From: Lichtheimia corymbifera B2541
Taxonomy: Eukaryota > Mucoromycota > Mucoromycetes > Mucorales > Lichtheimiaceae
Direction of reading: 5' to 3'
DNA: 64,000 bases
Assembly (NCBI GenBank): GCA_000697475.1
Contig: JNEU01001087.1
Coordinates: 31,277-95,276, forward strand
Below are positions 12,951 through 24,200 of this stretch, piece by piece. The notes under the pieces were generated by a model. The model saw only the letters and a list, made by a program, of their open reading frames with translations. It was not told the DNA's origin and did no database searches. The translations under genes and the position numbers were made by a program. Each line of letters begins with the position of its first letter. Position 1 is the stretch's first letter.

Positions 12951-13954
12951 CTACAAATACAATCGGTGTTGCGGCTGCTCGTCTATGTAGACCTTGCTCT
13001 TGTCATATCCCAGCCGAGCAATATCAATTTTTTTCAGACCATCTACGTATGCATCAACTGTTTCGATTGTAACAATGTGTTTTCCAAGATACGATTCTTG
13101 CAAACTGAGCAATACATAGCCGGGGATATCATGGATTTCACACTAGATGAAGAGGGTTGTTATTAAGTAAGCATATGAAAGTTGAGAGGAGAGTACTTGC
13201 ATAAGAAATGAGAGCAGCAGTCAAGTCTTGTATCATGTTGGGAGGTTCAAGTTGGTCTCCAATCTACGATGAGAAAACATGATTGAGCACAACAAAACCT
13301 CACTCAAATCAATCAACGATTGCTTACCAAAATTTGCGTATTGGATGATTGCAAAACACGCAAGAATGGAGGATTGACATTACGGGTGTTAGAGATATAA
13401 TCTGCACCTGCCAGGCTATCCAGGATGACAATGCTAGATAGAGTGATTAGCGTATAATGATTTTCCCTCGTTCAATTAATTCCCACCTCTTCAGCTTGGA
13501 TAAACCAACAATCGATTTTGCCATGGCTTGAACCTGGTCACGCTCCACCTTTTTCTTCAAAGGGATACAGAGAACATCTTCCGAGATTTGTAGAATAGGG
13601 CAATCCTAATCATATGGTTCTCTCTATTAGCCAGCTTGGTCTTATAATAAAACCCATATACCCCTGCTTACATTGATATCACCGATATGTTGCGTGCTAC
13701 AATTCAGTGCTTCGATATATGCGCTACCTGGACCCTGCATACCGACAAGAAGAGTAATGGGTTGGGATAAAGTGCAGGTCAAATTGACGTTGATCGGATG
13801 CGAATTGGGTTCCACCTCGTTCTCAACATCGCTATCGTCATTGTCAAATGCGTAGCGTACTGGGGCTGAAGGAAACGGTTCGTCGAAATCCTGTTATTCT
13901 TCTAGTTAAAATGGCTTCAAAACGCATGCGTGTATCTCTTTGCATATGTACCAT
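12951..13954 (-). CDS. PSMG1: Proteasome assembly chaperone 1 (PSMG1/PAC1/Pba1)
   Basis: Cytosolic chaperone that, with PAC2, promotes alpha-ring assembly of the 20S proteasome. Visible exons: MDFDEPFPSAPVRYAFDND; a segment with ITLLVGMQGPGSAYIEAL; CPILQISEDVLCIPL; then PPFLRVLQSSNTQ and LEPPNMIQDLTAALISYA, which match the most conserved part of animal PSMG1; last exon CEIHDIPGYVLLS to the stop. The start at 13954 is the Met just before the first intron, giving phase 0 into DFDEP; an upstream in-frame ATG near 14021 would add 24 residues. Confidence 0.82.
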
Positions 13955-14362
13955 GGAAATAATCAAGCAATGGGCGTTGTAGGGGTGTTGAGACGCGCGT
14001 TTGGAGCAATGTAGTTTGGCCATGCCCCGCCCAATCGGGATGCATTATGTACCTCACATGCCTAATAAAAATCAAACAAAAATGCGGCTCCTCTCAAGGC
14101 ATGCTCACAACTACGATACATTTTTTACTATGTTTAGCATACAATGTATTTCACAAACACCAATAAAGATGACTTCTACTGTGTGGATACATCATTCCAT
14201 TGTAGATCGAAACCTTGCTGCACTGGTACTGGATTTATTATTATTAATGAATTTTACATAGGTTCGAAAAGGTAGATTACAAAGGAACAATCGACTACAT
14301 TTGGAAGTGCTACCGCTGAGGCTACAAGGATAGGGACATGAAGTTACGAAGAAGTACGAAGC

Positions 14363-14920
14363 TTACCATCGACCACCCCGATATTGTGCGTGGAGATGCG
14401 CTCTTCGTTCTGGTTCGAACACTGGAGACAACCAAGGATATTGGTAGGCATGAGGATGGACATACTTCTGAAAGACATCAAAGGGGACGTTTTTAAGGTC
14501 TTCAATACGGATAAAGATAGGCCGTGAAAGCGGATCATTGTTGTCACCGATGACGAAAATGGGGGGATCAATACCCTTCTTAGATGCGATATCCAAAGCA
14601 TCGAGCGCTTTTCTCAACGATACGGCCATGGCATCATCCCCAATGTAGACTGCATTGTCAAACAAGCCCGAGGATTTCTGGGTGTGTCTAGAAGCACTAG
14701 AAGTCATTTGACTTTGCAGTGTCATAGCCAGGAGGATCACCACGCAAATAGACAGTACGACATTTTTCAATTGGCTTTTGAAGAAATAAACCGTGCGACG
14801 AAAGATTTTGTAGAAGGTTTGATAAAGACGTCTGCAAAGTAGAATGACCCTGGCCATGACAAGATTTACGGCTTGAGTGTATGTGAAGTGGAAGGGGGTG
14901 GGTTGAGACTGCGGATCCAT
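14363..14920 (-). CDS. Unknown single-pass membrane protein
   Basis: An uninterrupted frame of 185 codons from MDPQSQPTPFHFTYTQAVNL. A basic stretch (RVILLCRRLYQTFYKIFRR) precedes one strong membrane helix, NVVLSICVVILLAMTLQS, then a soluble C-terminal domain with YIGDDAMAVSLRKALDALDI and PPIFVIGDNNDPL and a Trp/Arg-rich end RGGRW. No family is recognised. In-frame codons continue upstream to 15016, but the 14920 Met gives a more usual hydrophilic start. Topology is probably N-in with the C-terminal domain in the lumen, an inference from the positive charges before the helix. Confidence 0.6.
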   Translation of the reverse strand: MDPQSQPTPFHFTYTQAVNLVMARVILLCRRLYQTFYKIFRRTVYFFKSQLKNVVLSICVVILLAMTLQSQMTSSASRHTQKSSGLFDNAVYIGDDAMAVSLRKALDALDIASKKGIDPPIFVIGDNNDPLSRPIFIRIEDLKNVPFDVFQKYVHPHAYQYPWLSPVFEPERRAHLHAQYRGGRW

Positions 14921-15752
14921 ACTTAAAACTTGAATGAAACTAAGGACTTTAAAGACGAGATCAGCGGGCTTTATATAAAGATCAGAATGAAGAAGAATAC
15001 ATAGTAAATGGATCATTGTTCGTCAATCATCAATTACCTCATTGTTCACCCAATAATGACTAGTAATATCCCTTCAAGAGACTGATTGTGCTTAGGAACG
15101 TAAAATATATGCATAAATATTAAGATCCAAGCGGAACATGGGAATATACTACATAGTTACTGTACATAAAAGTTAGTTTTGCTCAATTACAGCAATTCAC
15201 AAGAATTCATAAGGGAATGTTGTCCATGGCAACATGCTGCCCAGCTATTGAAAGTACAGTTCTTTGTTCATGCCAAGCGGTTCTTTGTCTCCTACCAGCA
15301 ATGGTTCTCTCTGCTACTGCTACTACTGCTGCTGCTATCATTCGTGTTAATTGTGAAATAAATATAATCCCTCCTCGGTGTATCATCAGCTTGGAGAAAC
15401 AAAATCTGAACCACACAAGATAAGCGATCCGTTTTCAGTTCACGGGAGGCCCACATTCATAAGCAAAACGAAGTCTGTGGGAAGATCAACTTTTTTGCAG
15501 TGAATATTCAACATGCGTCATACAATATTAAAGAGCCAGCGGTAGTAGTATAAAACAAATGAGGTGAATCGCGCTTAGGCTGCATAAGACCATCCTTGTG
15601 CAACTTGGCAGTGGGTTTAATCATTTTGGGTTGGAACCTAAAATTATGCAGCACCCGTATTCAATATGCATAACACGGTAGCCGAGTGCCATTGACCCAC
15701 CCCTCGAAGATCCCAACTTCATATCCCAGAATGTATGGTAAAAGATAGAATT
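14921..15752. other. Intergenic, 830 bp
   Basis: 5' flank of the membrane protein gene and 3' flank of KAE1. Contains a short CTG/GCT-rich patch near 15312-15340. No gene supported. Confidence 0.4.
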
Positions 15753-17062
15753 TTAATCCTCTCTCCATGACACATAAACTTCATCTGTACGGAAGCGTTG
15801 AGTACAGTTGCTCTTATCTAACGGTGTACAATATCCGGTGTGATGAGCCAACAATCCAGCGTGTGCAATCATGATGCCATTGTCAATGCAGAATCTACAA
15901 GACGTTGGGTGTTAGTATATGAGATTGCCCTTTCAGCCATCCCTACACTTACCGTTCATCCATAGCACACACTTGACCACCACGATCTTTAGCCATCTGT
16001 TCCATCATTTCTTGCAAACGAATATTACCTATGGAGCCAGATAAGATTATCATCTTCCAAGAATATGTCTGTATATAACCACTTACATCCTACACCACCG
16101 ACAATCAAGACTTCCTGTGATTCCACATGAGCCATGGCGCGTTCGGTAATTTCCACCAGCATAGCGAATAAGGTTTCTTGCAACGAAAAGCATAGATCTT
16201 CAGGAGTTACTTGTCCAGTTGGAAGTTTTTCCTTGGCAACCATTTCAATGTGGGATAAGATACCAGAAAATGACACATCCATGCCTTTGACCGTGTAAGG
16301 TAATGGTATATAGTTCTTTCCTCTAGTAATTCAGAGGAATAAGCACGGTGAATACTGTGAACTGATATTTCTTACCGCTTGGCATATTGTTCAATGTTGT
16401 ATCCAGGACTTGGATCGTTGGATAAGTTGAGAATTCTTGCAAATCGATCAAGACAATTTCCAATAGCAATGTCCAATGTCTCGCCAAAAATGCGGTATCG
16501 ATGCTGCGAATAAGCAATCACTTGTGTATTGCCACCACTGACGTATAAAATGACAGGATTCGAAGCACCCGTCACCTCGCGTCCCATTTCAATATCTAAA
16601 CATGATCGAACGTCAAATTCATAAAGGTACTCAAGGTTTCCTAAGAACGACTTACGCCCTATGCAATGATTGACACCCACTAATGGTTTGTCCCAAAGTA
16701 GCGAGAGCGTACGAGCCACCACGGCAACCGATGTCAGCGGTGCTCCCATACCAGGTCCTGTTATTTCCTAGTTGTCAGCCAGCCATTAAGTCATGCCTTG
16801 TATCCTATTACTGACCCTTTGTAAAGCATATCACGTCAATGTCTTCGGGTTTGACTTGGGCCTGATCCATTGCTTTTTTCATGACAGCGAGAATACAATC
16901 ACGGTGATGCTGTGCTGTGTCCCTTGGAAGGAAACCTTCGCCCGGTGGCGTGATATATGTGTCTCGAACGTTGGCTAAAATGTCGACTTTGGCCCCAATG
17001 TGGCGTATGATACCAACACCAAGCTTGTTGGCGGATCCTTCAAAACCGATTGCGATCGTCAT
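15753..17062 (-). CDS. KAE1: KEOPS tRNA N6-adenosine threonylcarbamoyltransferase Kae1/OSGEP
   Basis: Catalytic subunit of KEOPS, transferring threonylcarbamoyl to A37 of ANN-decoding tRNAs. Starts [19 protein letters not shown]; the metal-binding histidines are in the TAQHHRDCI segment; the ATP/phosphate loops show [20 protein letters not shown] and [21 protein letters not shown] and [16 protein letters not shown] follow; the C-terminus [12 protein letters not shown] is that of the cytosolic eukaryotic form (no mitochondrial targeting, so not Qri7). Several short introns. Length is about 340 aa, usual for the family. Confidence 0.94.
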
Positions 17063-17661
17063 GGGAAGAGAAAAGGGTTGGATTAAGCTCCGCGGGGCGA
17101 TGCAGCAAGCAACTATGCGCTTTTGAAAACAGATCACATGACTCGAGCAATGCACTCTCATCGTTTTTGGCGGCCCATCATTGTCCAATTGATCTCAAAA
17201 CGTATGCACTGGAAATGCGATTCATTTTAAATAATAGGGCATCTGGCCATCCTCTTTTATATCATCTTGTCATATACTTCAATACATCCTCTCTTCATAT
17301 CATTAACTAGATGGCTTGGATACAACAGTTTTTCCTTTAACGAATGGAATATAAAACAACCCTCATTTCCGAAACGCGTTCTCAATGTTCTGCCATCCCT
17401 TCTATCACATCATTGCTAAACTACGTCTTTTGCCCACGTCCTCGTCAATATAGATATATGTATCACGTCGCTTAGAAAGCTGATAGTAGTATAGCTGTGA
17501 ATCGTCTTTGCATAGAGTAGAGAAGCAATAATTGTTGTAATAACATCCAATCTCATGTCACGTGGAATACACTGCATTTCCCATCATCATCATTCAAAAT
17601 ATGCTATCGACAAATGCCAGGATCTATTCGCTTTTTTGATATTGATTGTGTCGTATCTAGG
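17063..17661. other. Intergenic, 600 bp
   Basis: Between the KAE1 start and the NDUFB7 stop, both on the minus strand. AT-rich, no gene or repeat seen; the KAE1 promoter must lie here. Confidence 0.4.
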
Positions 17662-17998
17662 TTACTCGTCCTGTTGCTTTTCGAGTTCACGCATACGTCG
17701 CTTGTAACTATAGTCACGCGTAAGTTAAACGTCTCTATAAGCCAAACTTGTACTTACTCATCATATTGACACTTTTCATAGGCATGACGCTCGTTCTCGC
17801 ACTTCCATGGAAGATAGAAAGTTTCGCCTCGGCACTTGTTGAGTGGGATGAGAAGATGGGCACAGTAATCCCGATATTCCAAAGGAATGCGAGACTTGTT
17901 CATATCTTGTTGGCTTGCCTTCATTTCTATTGTAGATTAAAGTCAATGCGAAAGTTGTAGTGAATGGGGTCCGTTTGCGTTTCTCTACCTTGAGCCAT
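17662..17998 (-). CDS. NDUFB7: NADH:ubiquinone oxidoreductase subunit B18 (NDUFB7 type)
   Basis: Accessory subunit of complex I on the intermembrane-space side. Three exons: MAQ(E), then MKASQQDMNKSRIPLEYRDY onward, then the tail KRRMRELEKQQDE. A twin Cx9C CHCH motif is visible: CAHLLIPLNKC and CENERHAYEKC, separated by RGETFYLPWK, the signature order of NDUFB7. Such proteins are oxidatively folded by Mia40. Roughly 85 aa. Presence implies an organism that has kept complex I. Confidence 0.92.
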
Positions 17999-18149
17999 GG
18001 CGGTAAGAATCTGTGGGTTGGTTTGCTTTGTACCGCCAGAAATTGTTTTTGACCTCTCAGTCCCACTGCTGTAGAGATTCGGATGTGACGTCACATTGTC
18101 CCTGACTCCTTCAAGTCAACCCACCTTTATATGTTCGACAGTCTTTTTT

Positions 18150-19242
18150 TTATTTACCAAATAAACATAGACGAGGTGGGAGATCATGCAAAGTCATAAT
18201 CGACCGTGGCTTTGTGCTACCATCCATCAAGTCTTGATCGGATTGCATAGAAGGTGTATCTTCATATGAAAGTTTTCCTGCATCAATATTACCATTATGA
18301 TTTGAGCCTGTGTCAATCGCATGATGCAACATTAACTAACCTCTCTCAAGCAATAATGCGTTCCAACCAGCGTCAAGAGCTCCTGTACCACGCTCATCAG
18401 TATATCCAGGATCCCAAGTGCCGTACGTGCAACCATCATCTGATACCTTTATAATCCGCATTAAGATCGTCGCCTACGTGCAATGCTTGATCAGGACGCG
18501 TTGGATTGTATGGATGCATTATTCGTAAAGCTTGATCAAATATCTCTTTTTTAGGTTTCTCATAGCCAGCACGGTAGCTGGGTAGCACAAAATCAAAATA
18601 AGGTCGAATCCCCAGATTATGCAACACCTCTGCTGCATGAGTTTTACATATACAAGATGAGAAAATAGTTCGATTGTTTAAAGGTATATCATGTACATAC
18701 ATAATCGTTCATCTGAATTACTAATGACACCCGTTGAGATACCTTGCTTTTTGAGATAAACAAGAGTATCGTGTACGTCAGGGAAGGTCGAATAACCACG
18801 ATCGCTTGTGAAGCGCTCGTACAAGGAATTGAACAATAAATTGAACTTGGGGTCCAGCTCTGAGGTTGTTGAGATGATTACTTATTGACAAGCTATCCAA
18901 CCATCTGCCTACCTTTCTTTGGAACTCCAGCAGAAATAAATGTGTCGTATACCAGCTCTTCCCACCATTTACGAGGGTTCATGCCTTCTTGGAAACCATA
19001 GAATGGATGACGTATCATTTGATCCTTGTATGCTCGTCCGAATACTTTGGTTAACCTATCTCGACATACATGGATTCCCAGTTGTGATGCCTCGTGTATC
19101 TGTAATCCATCTTATAGCGATCTGACTCGATGTAACTTTGGCATCAAGAACTCACATACTGCGCAGTGGTGCTACCTCTTGGTTTGAAGAGTGTGTTATA
19201 CGCATCAAAGGTGACAAGTTTAATTCTAGGAAACATCCGCAT
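18150..19242 (-). CDS. HAD-superfamily hydrolase, HDHD3-like
   Basis: The N-terminus MRMFPRIKLVTFDAYNTLF carries the HAD motif I region in the altered form FDAYNTL, as in several HDHD3 relatives. Motif II appears as the Ser/Asn segment before IGIRPYFDFVLPS. Motif III is the Lys of AGYEKPKKEIFDQAL, and motif IV is ALHVGDDLNADYKG. The last exons give GALDAGWNALLLER and a C-terminal tail ending PPRLCLFGK. Substrate unknown. The second Asp expected two residues after the nucleophile is not obvious (FDAYN), so phosphatase activity may be weak; this resembles other HDHD3 proteins. A second Met at 19236 is an equally possible start. Confidence 0.8.
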
Positions 19243-19682
19243 AAGACAAGGATAAGAAATTCGCCTATGAAATTACTTTATGGACCACTTTAATTTGTAT
19301 CTAGTGGCAAACACAGGTTCTTCATTTCAGCTACATCATGCCACTTTTTACCAGGAGAGGAAGGTGGAAAGAGAGTTCTTTGTTTGCGGTTTTTAATCCT
19401 CATCCGTGACACTAAACTTCATTTCCACGAGAATCCTGGAAGTTATTACAATATGAGTGGTATACAAAAAGTAATGGTACTGGTAAAGATGATGCAAGGT
19501 TTATTATAGCCACTGATGCTCCGGATATAATAAAGTATACGTAAAAAGCTGACAATGATGAGGGTGTAGAGACAAAGTACGTGGATCATACTCTAAGGTC
19601 GTCCTACCATGAATCTTTTCACGCCCCTGTGGACGACACGATTAGAGCAGAATCTGAGTGGATGATATGGCGATTCCTACAT
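19243..19682. other. Intergenic, 440 bp
   Basis: 3' flank of the CSN7 gene and promoter side of the HAD gene. No gene supported. Confidence 0.35.
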
Positions 19683-20672
19683 TTACCTCTTTTTGGCCCT
19701 TCCTGATGCGTCTTCTTCTCCATAGATAGCCATAGGTTGATGCCTTCCACGTACATTACTGTTTGCTGGATCGGAGGGGAAGGACGAAGCAACATCTTCC
19801 ATGTTGTCTTTTCTCGCACGAATGGATCGACGTACTTGTTCAACTTGATTGTCATATTCTTCACGTTCATTCTGGTTGGTCTTCAAGGTTTCATTCGCAT
19901 CCCGAATTTGATTATCAATGGATTCCAAGACGAGGCGTGTTTGAGTGGACCAATCTTCAAGTGCTTGCATGGTGCGATCCAGCTGTTCCGGCAAAACATC
20001 ACGACCCATGGTGGTTTCAACTATCAATTGCTGTGATCGCTGATCGAGCTTGCCGACAATGATGCCTTGATAGAATGTGTCGATGATCAAATCTTCAAGC
20101 TCACGGACATTGGGTATATCGAGATATTCTTGTAGTAGCGTGTATTGAAGTGTCTATGTGATGATATATCTCAAAATGTCAATGATTGTGTTTATACCTC
20201 ACTACTTTTCCATCCCATACCCTGTTCGTCTCAGAAAGTGATACAATGGATAAATGCTTCAACTTGGCTTTTTGTGTAGGATTCAACTGTGGAAGTTGCT
20301 GTTGTTGTGCTGCCGAGTAGAACGCATTTGTTACACATATGCATCGATATTATTAGGATGAGAGAAAAACGAGCTTACCTGTATAATCCTTATACGTCCC
20401 ATAAAGGAATATCTTGAGCAAAGCATAATAAGGTGCTACCTCGGGCAGTGTTGAAGCCTGCCAAGAAGGGAACAAATGAGATTCGTTATGTACTCGATTG
20501 AAAGCTTGTAGCATACCTCCATCACATTCGGTGCCTGCGCTAACTCTGAAAAGACGTATACACCAGGTGCCGCCAACGCATCACTGATCAACTTTGCATT
20601 GGCTGATCCCTTGACCGATTTGGACAAGAGTAGAAAAGGCTGAAGCTTATAACTAGTGGACAAGTCGCTCAT
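19683..20672 (-). CDS. CSN7: COP9 signalosome subunit 7 (PCI domain)
   Basis: Subunit of the CSN deneddylase complex, which removes Nedd8 from cullins. N-terminal helical repeats ([39 protein letters not shown]) lead into [14 protein letters not shown]. The PCI winged helix ends with the diagnostic [20 protein letters not shown] and [13 protein letters not shown]-terminal coiled coil with [20 protein letters not shown] follows and the protein ends GRAKKR. Start at MSDLSTSY; an in-frame Met at 20711 would add 13 residues. Confidence 0.88.
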
Positions 20673-21220
20673 GTTGCAGGAAAGGGAAACGTTTTGAACC
20701 AAGAGAGACACGGTACGCGAGTTCGCCTCGGCTTGAATTTCCGACGCCTCATCTTTATGCTGTTAACCGCCCTTTGAAGCTGAACAATAAATATCAAAGG
20801 CATAAAATGCTTTAAACATATCATTGTTATCCATTCATTTATTCATCAAATCCCGTTTTCGAGTCGATATGATCTTTTTTACATGTATCATCTCCAAAAG
20901 AAAGAGAGCACCAATTCATCAACGTGGTAGTATGTAAGGTAAATAGGGGTATCACTTGGGTCAATATTTCACTCTCATCACATGAATAAGTATTTGATGA
21001 ACATGATATATTGGGTTGGGTAGCAAGGTAACAATGTACATCAAGTTGAATGATGAGTCTGCCGTTAACAACCAAAACAATAAAACGCTAGTTCTAGTGA
21101 ATGATCGTTATGCAGCTCCAGTTTTTGGTACTGGGCATAGGATAATGGAAAATCGGGATCTAGAGACACTCAAGTCAGATGATGTAGCAGAGGTTTTGAA
21201 AAAAATGAAAATTCTTACCT
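20673..21220. other. 3' flank of the Fanzor gene; possible guide-RNA region
   Basis: About 550 bp between the CSN7 start and the Fanzor stop. On the Fanzor strand a strong donor-like AGAG|GTAAGA lies four bases past the stop. A near-palindrome, CTAGTTCTAG at about 21089-21098, matches in core the arms of the dispersed repeat near 26.9-27.1 kb. In Fanzor and TnpB loci the guide (omega) RNA usually begins at or after the 3' end of the ORF, so this is where one would look; nothing in the sequence alone proves an RNA. Confidence 0.3.
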
Positions 21221-24200
21221 CTATCTTTGGAAAGCCGTCGGCCGTCCATGTCCTTTGATCAATGAATACGCGATGGAGTACATGTTCTTCGAGGCATTGA
21301 TATCCCGATTCCAAATGGTTTTGCAATTTTGATGTGTACAAAGCAAAACAGAATGCAATTTGTATAGATCTCCAATCTTAACGTTCTCCAGGGACTTGTG
21401 ATGACATTTGGAGCAGATCTAATAAAGAAAATAGCGTAACAACATGAGAAAGCGATCGCTTAATGATAAATAATGATTGATACGTACCTTTGACGTGTTG
21501 AACTCGTCAACCGAAATAGTCACACATCTACCGTCTAGTTCTGCTCTTCGAATACCGGCACGCAGCTTACTTGACAAGCCTGGTCTCGACCCCTTCCATC
21601 CTGTTGTCCTCCACTGCCCATCTCCAAGTGCTATCAAAGGTATTTTTGTTGATCCTTGATTGGGTAGCGGCCTCCACTTCTTCTTATTGTCACGGCTATA
21701 GGTATTACAATAACGATATAAGTAAAAGCAGTGTGATCACTCCAAAAAGACTTACCTTTTCTTAAGCACACGCTTGTTTTTCTTATCCTTCCTCTTTTGC
21801 TTCCTTCTGGCACGTCTGAGATGTGTATTGTTAGTAGCCGTTTCACACAATGTTAAAGGATACACCACTTTACCCTATTCTCTTGTGTCGGTTTTTCTTT
21901 TTACACCTCTTCTTGTTTTTTGGACTTGTTGGGTACTTTTTTCCGCCATCCAGCAATGTGTTCACCATAACATCCAATGCTCGTTGTCTCCCTTGGTAGT
22001 TCAGGAAACGCAATGTGTTGAATCTTGAATCATAGCGTCGTAACAATTGCGGAAGGACCACACATAGTGCTGTTGTGTATGTGAACAATGTATCATAAGA
22101 AGCTGTTTTGTACGTCGGCAATCTTGATTCAATATCCTCGATCGATACACCATCCATCTTCTCCTTTTTGTACTCAAGAATTCTCCTATTTGACTTGTCG
22201 ATCCCTGCATTGTCGTAGTACTCGTTTTTTGAGAAATGTCGCACTTGGTGAGTGCCTTGCCCCATCCCATCGGATGCTGTGAATACATCACGTTCCCCGG
22301 GGTCCACGCCCCAAAGCTTGAAATGATCATTCAAATCTTCCTCGTCAAAATCGTCGGCCTCCAATTGAGGTAGTGCATCTGTAGACGACGACTTGGTAGC
22401 GAAGATGACACTCGCACTGACTCCATCAGTCAAAAGCTGGTTGGTAAACACATGTCTCCTTTGTGCATCGCCATGACCCTTGATGGACTCAATCTTGAAT
22501 ATGGTACGAAATTGCAAAGCATGTAACTGATGTGGATTCAAATCTGGATGATCTCTTTCCTGAACAACGTATCGAGCAAGGCCTGCTTGTCGAAGAAATT
22601 GAACAAGGCCTTCCGAGCTGATTGTAATATGCTGCCTGATCATAGAGTAATGTGGAAGCAATGAGAAAGCCTTGATAGGTGTATTGTTCAAGATTGGTGG
22701 AGGGATAAAGCATTCATCTTTGTTCACAGTCGGCTGCATCTGATTGTTGACCTGCTGAAGATATTGACGTGATTTTTGCAAACGAGTTCTGACTTGGATT
22801 AGCTGCTCTCTGATCGCCTTTGATGCTGCATCAGGCAATGGCATGGTGACATTTTTGTTGGTATCATTGGCAGCGTTGACAAATTGACGTGCTAATAGCG
22901 ATCTTCGACGCTTGGTTAATTCCTTGAATTCAGCGTGAGAGTCGATTATCTCCTTGTAGACCCATGGTGCTGTCACTGTTGTGCGTGGCTCTAGTGCTTG
23001 ATAATGCATCCTCTCATTGTGATGTTCAATGGATTGTAGAGCAAGGTGGTAAAATCGTAAGAAAGGCCACGGGTCGCGTGTGATTAATGCTGGCGTGATG
23101 CCGCTGCTTGGCAAAGGTGTCGCATCGACAATGTCGGCCAATTTCATGTCCAGATTCGAGGTGCGTTCGACGTCCTTGGGCCACTTTGGATCATCATCGG
23201 TGATTCTAGCGAGCATATACCTTGCAATCTTGTTTCTTTGAGCACTCGTAAGATCCTATATCCAATAAATTGTAAGATAACCATACAAGTATATGATTGA
23301 CACAAGGGTCATTACCGGAACGCGTATCTGCAAAGTGAATCGGAACCACGAGAGCGCCCGCGATGGAAATGCCTCGACAATTTGATTGATAAAGATGGTC
23401 TTCGATTGTTGTGCAAGATAGGCCATCATTGGCGAAAAGCTGCTGTGTCTCAGTTGTTCACCGGGTACTTGAATGTTGCTAGCATAACGCTTCACTGCTT
23501 CGTACACTGATGTCAACTCTGCAACTGGTATATCGTTTCCGGAGGCTGCTCTTCCAAGGACAAGCTGTTGACATGCGTAAAAGAACGCTGACGTGAAAAG
23601 TCGCGGTGGTGGTTCTTGATTATCTTCTTCAAGCCATTTTGTGATGAAAATGGTGGCAAATAACAAGGATGTCACTGCAACATGACGAATCAAATCCGTA
23701 ACACGCTCAACTTGATTGACGAATCGATCCGCTTCAGCTCCTTCTAGCCGTAACAGCTTTTTCAATCCTGTCTTCATCGAGGTACGCCTAAACTTGTCAC
23801 CGAGCAAGTTCTTCAAGTAATCGTTTATGTTTTCTGCTCGTAAAGGGCAATTCGCAGAACTTGAACGTGAATGATGGTTCAAAGGATCGTAGATCCCTGC
23901 CTTGACGCAAGAGGGACAAGGAGGCGTATTGATAGGCTTGTCAAGCATTCTCCGTTTGTTACGAGCGTCCTTTTTGTCATCATCCGCTTTCCTCTTTAAT
24001 GCTCTCTCTATGTAGGCAAAAGCAATGAAATGAGTAAAAGCAACGAAACACATCCTTCTTATACTTACTGTTGAATGGACAAGCGGAACTTCTTGCATCA
24101 GCGTGACCTTGCTTCCCACATCTCTTGCAAACTATGTATATTACATTATCAGTTACATGTATACTATAATGCCCATATACTAGCTTATTCATACCTATTG

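Noticed and set aside
21016..21258. Plus-strand 80-codon frame (MGSKVTMYIKLNDESAVNNQ)
   Set aside because: It overlaps the Fanzor last exon in antisense and has no family pattern or splice context of its own.
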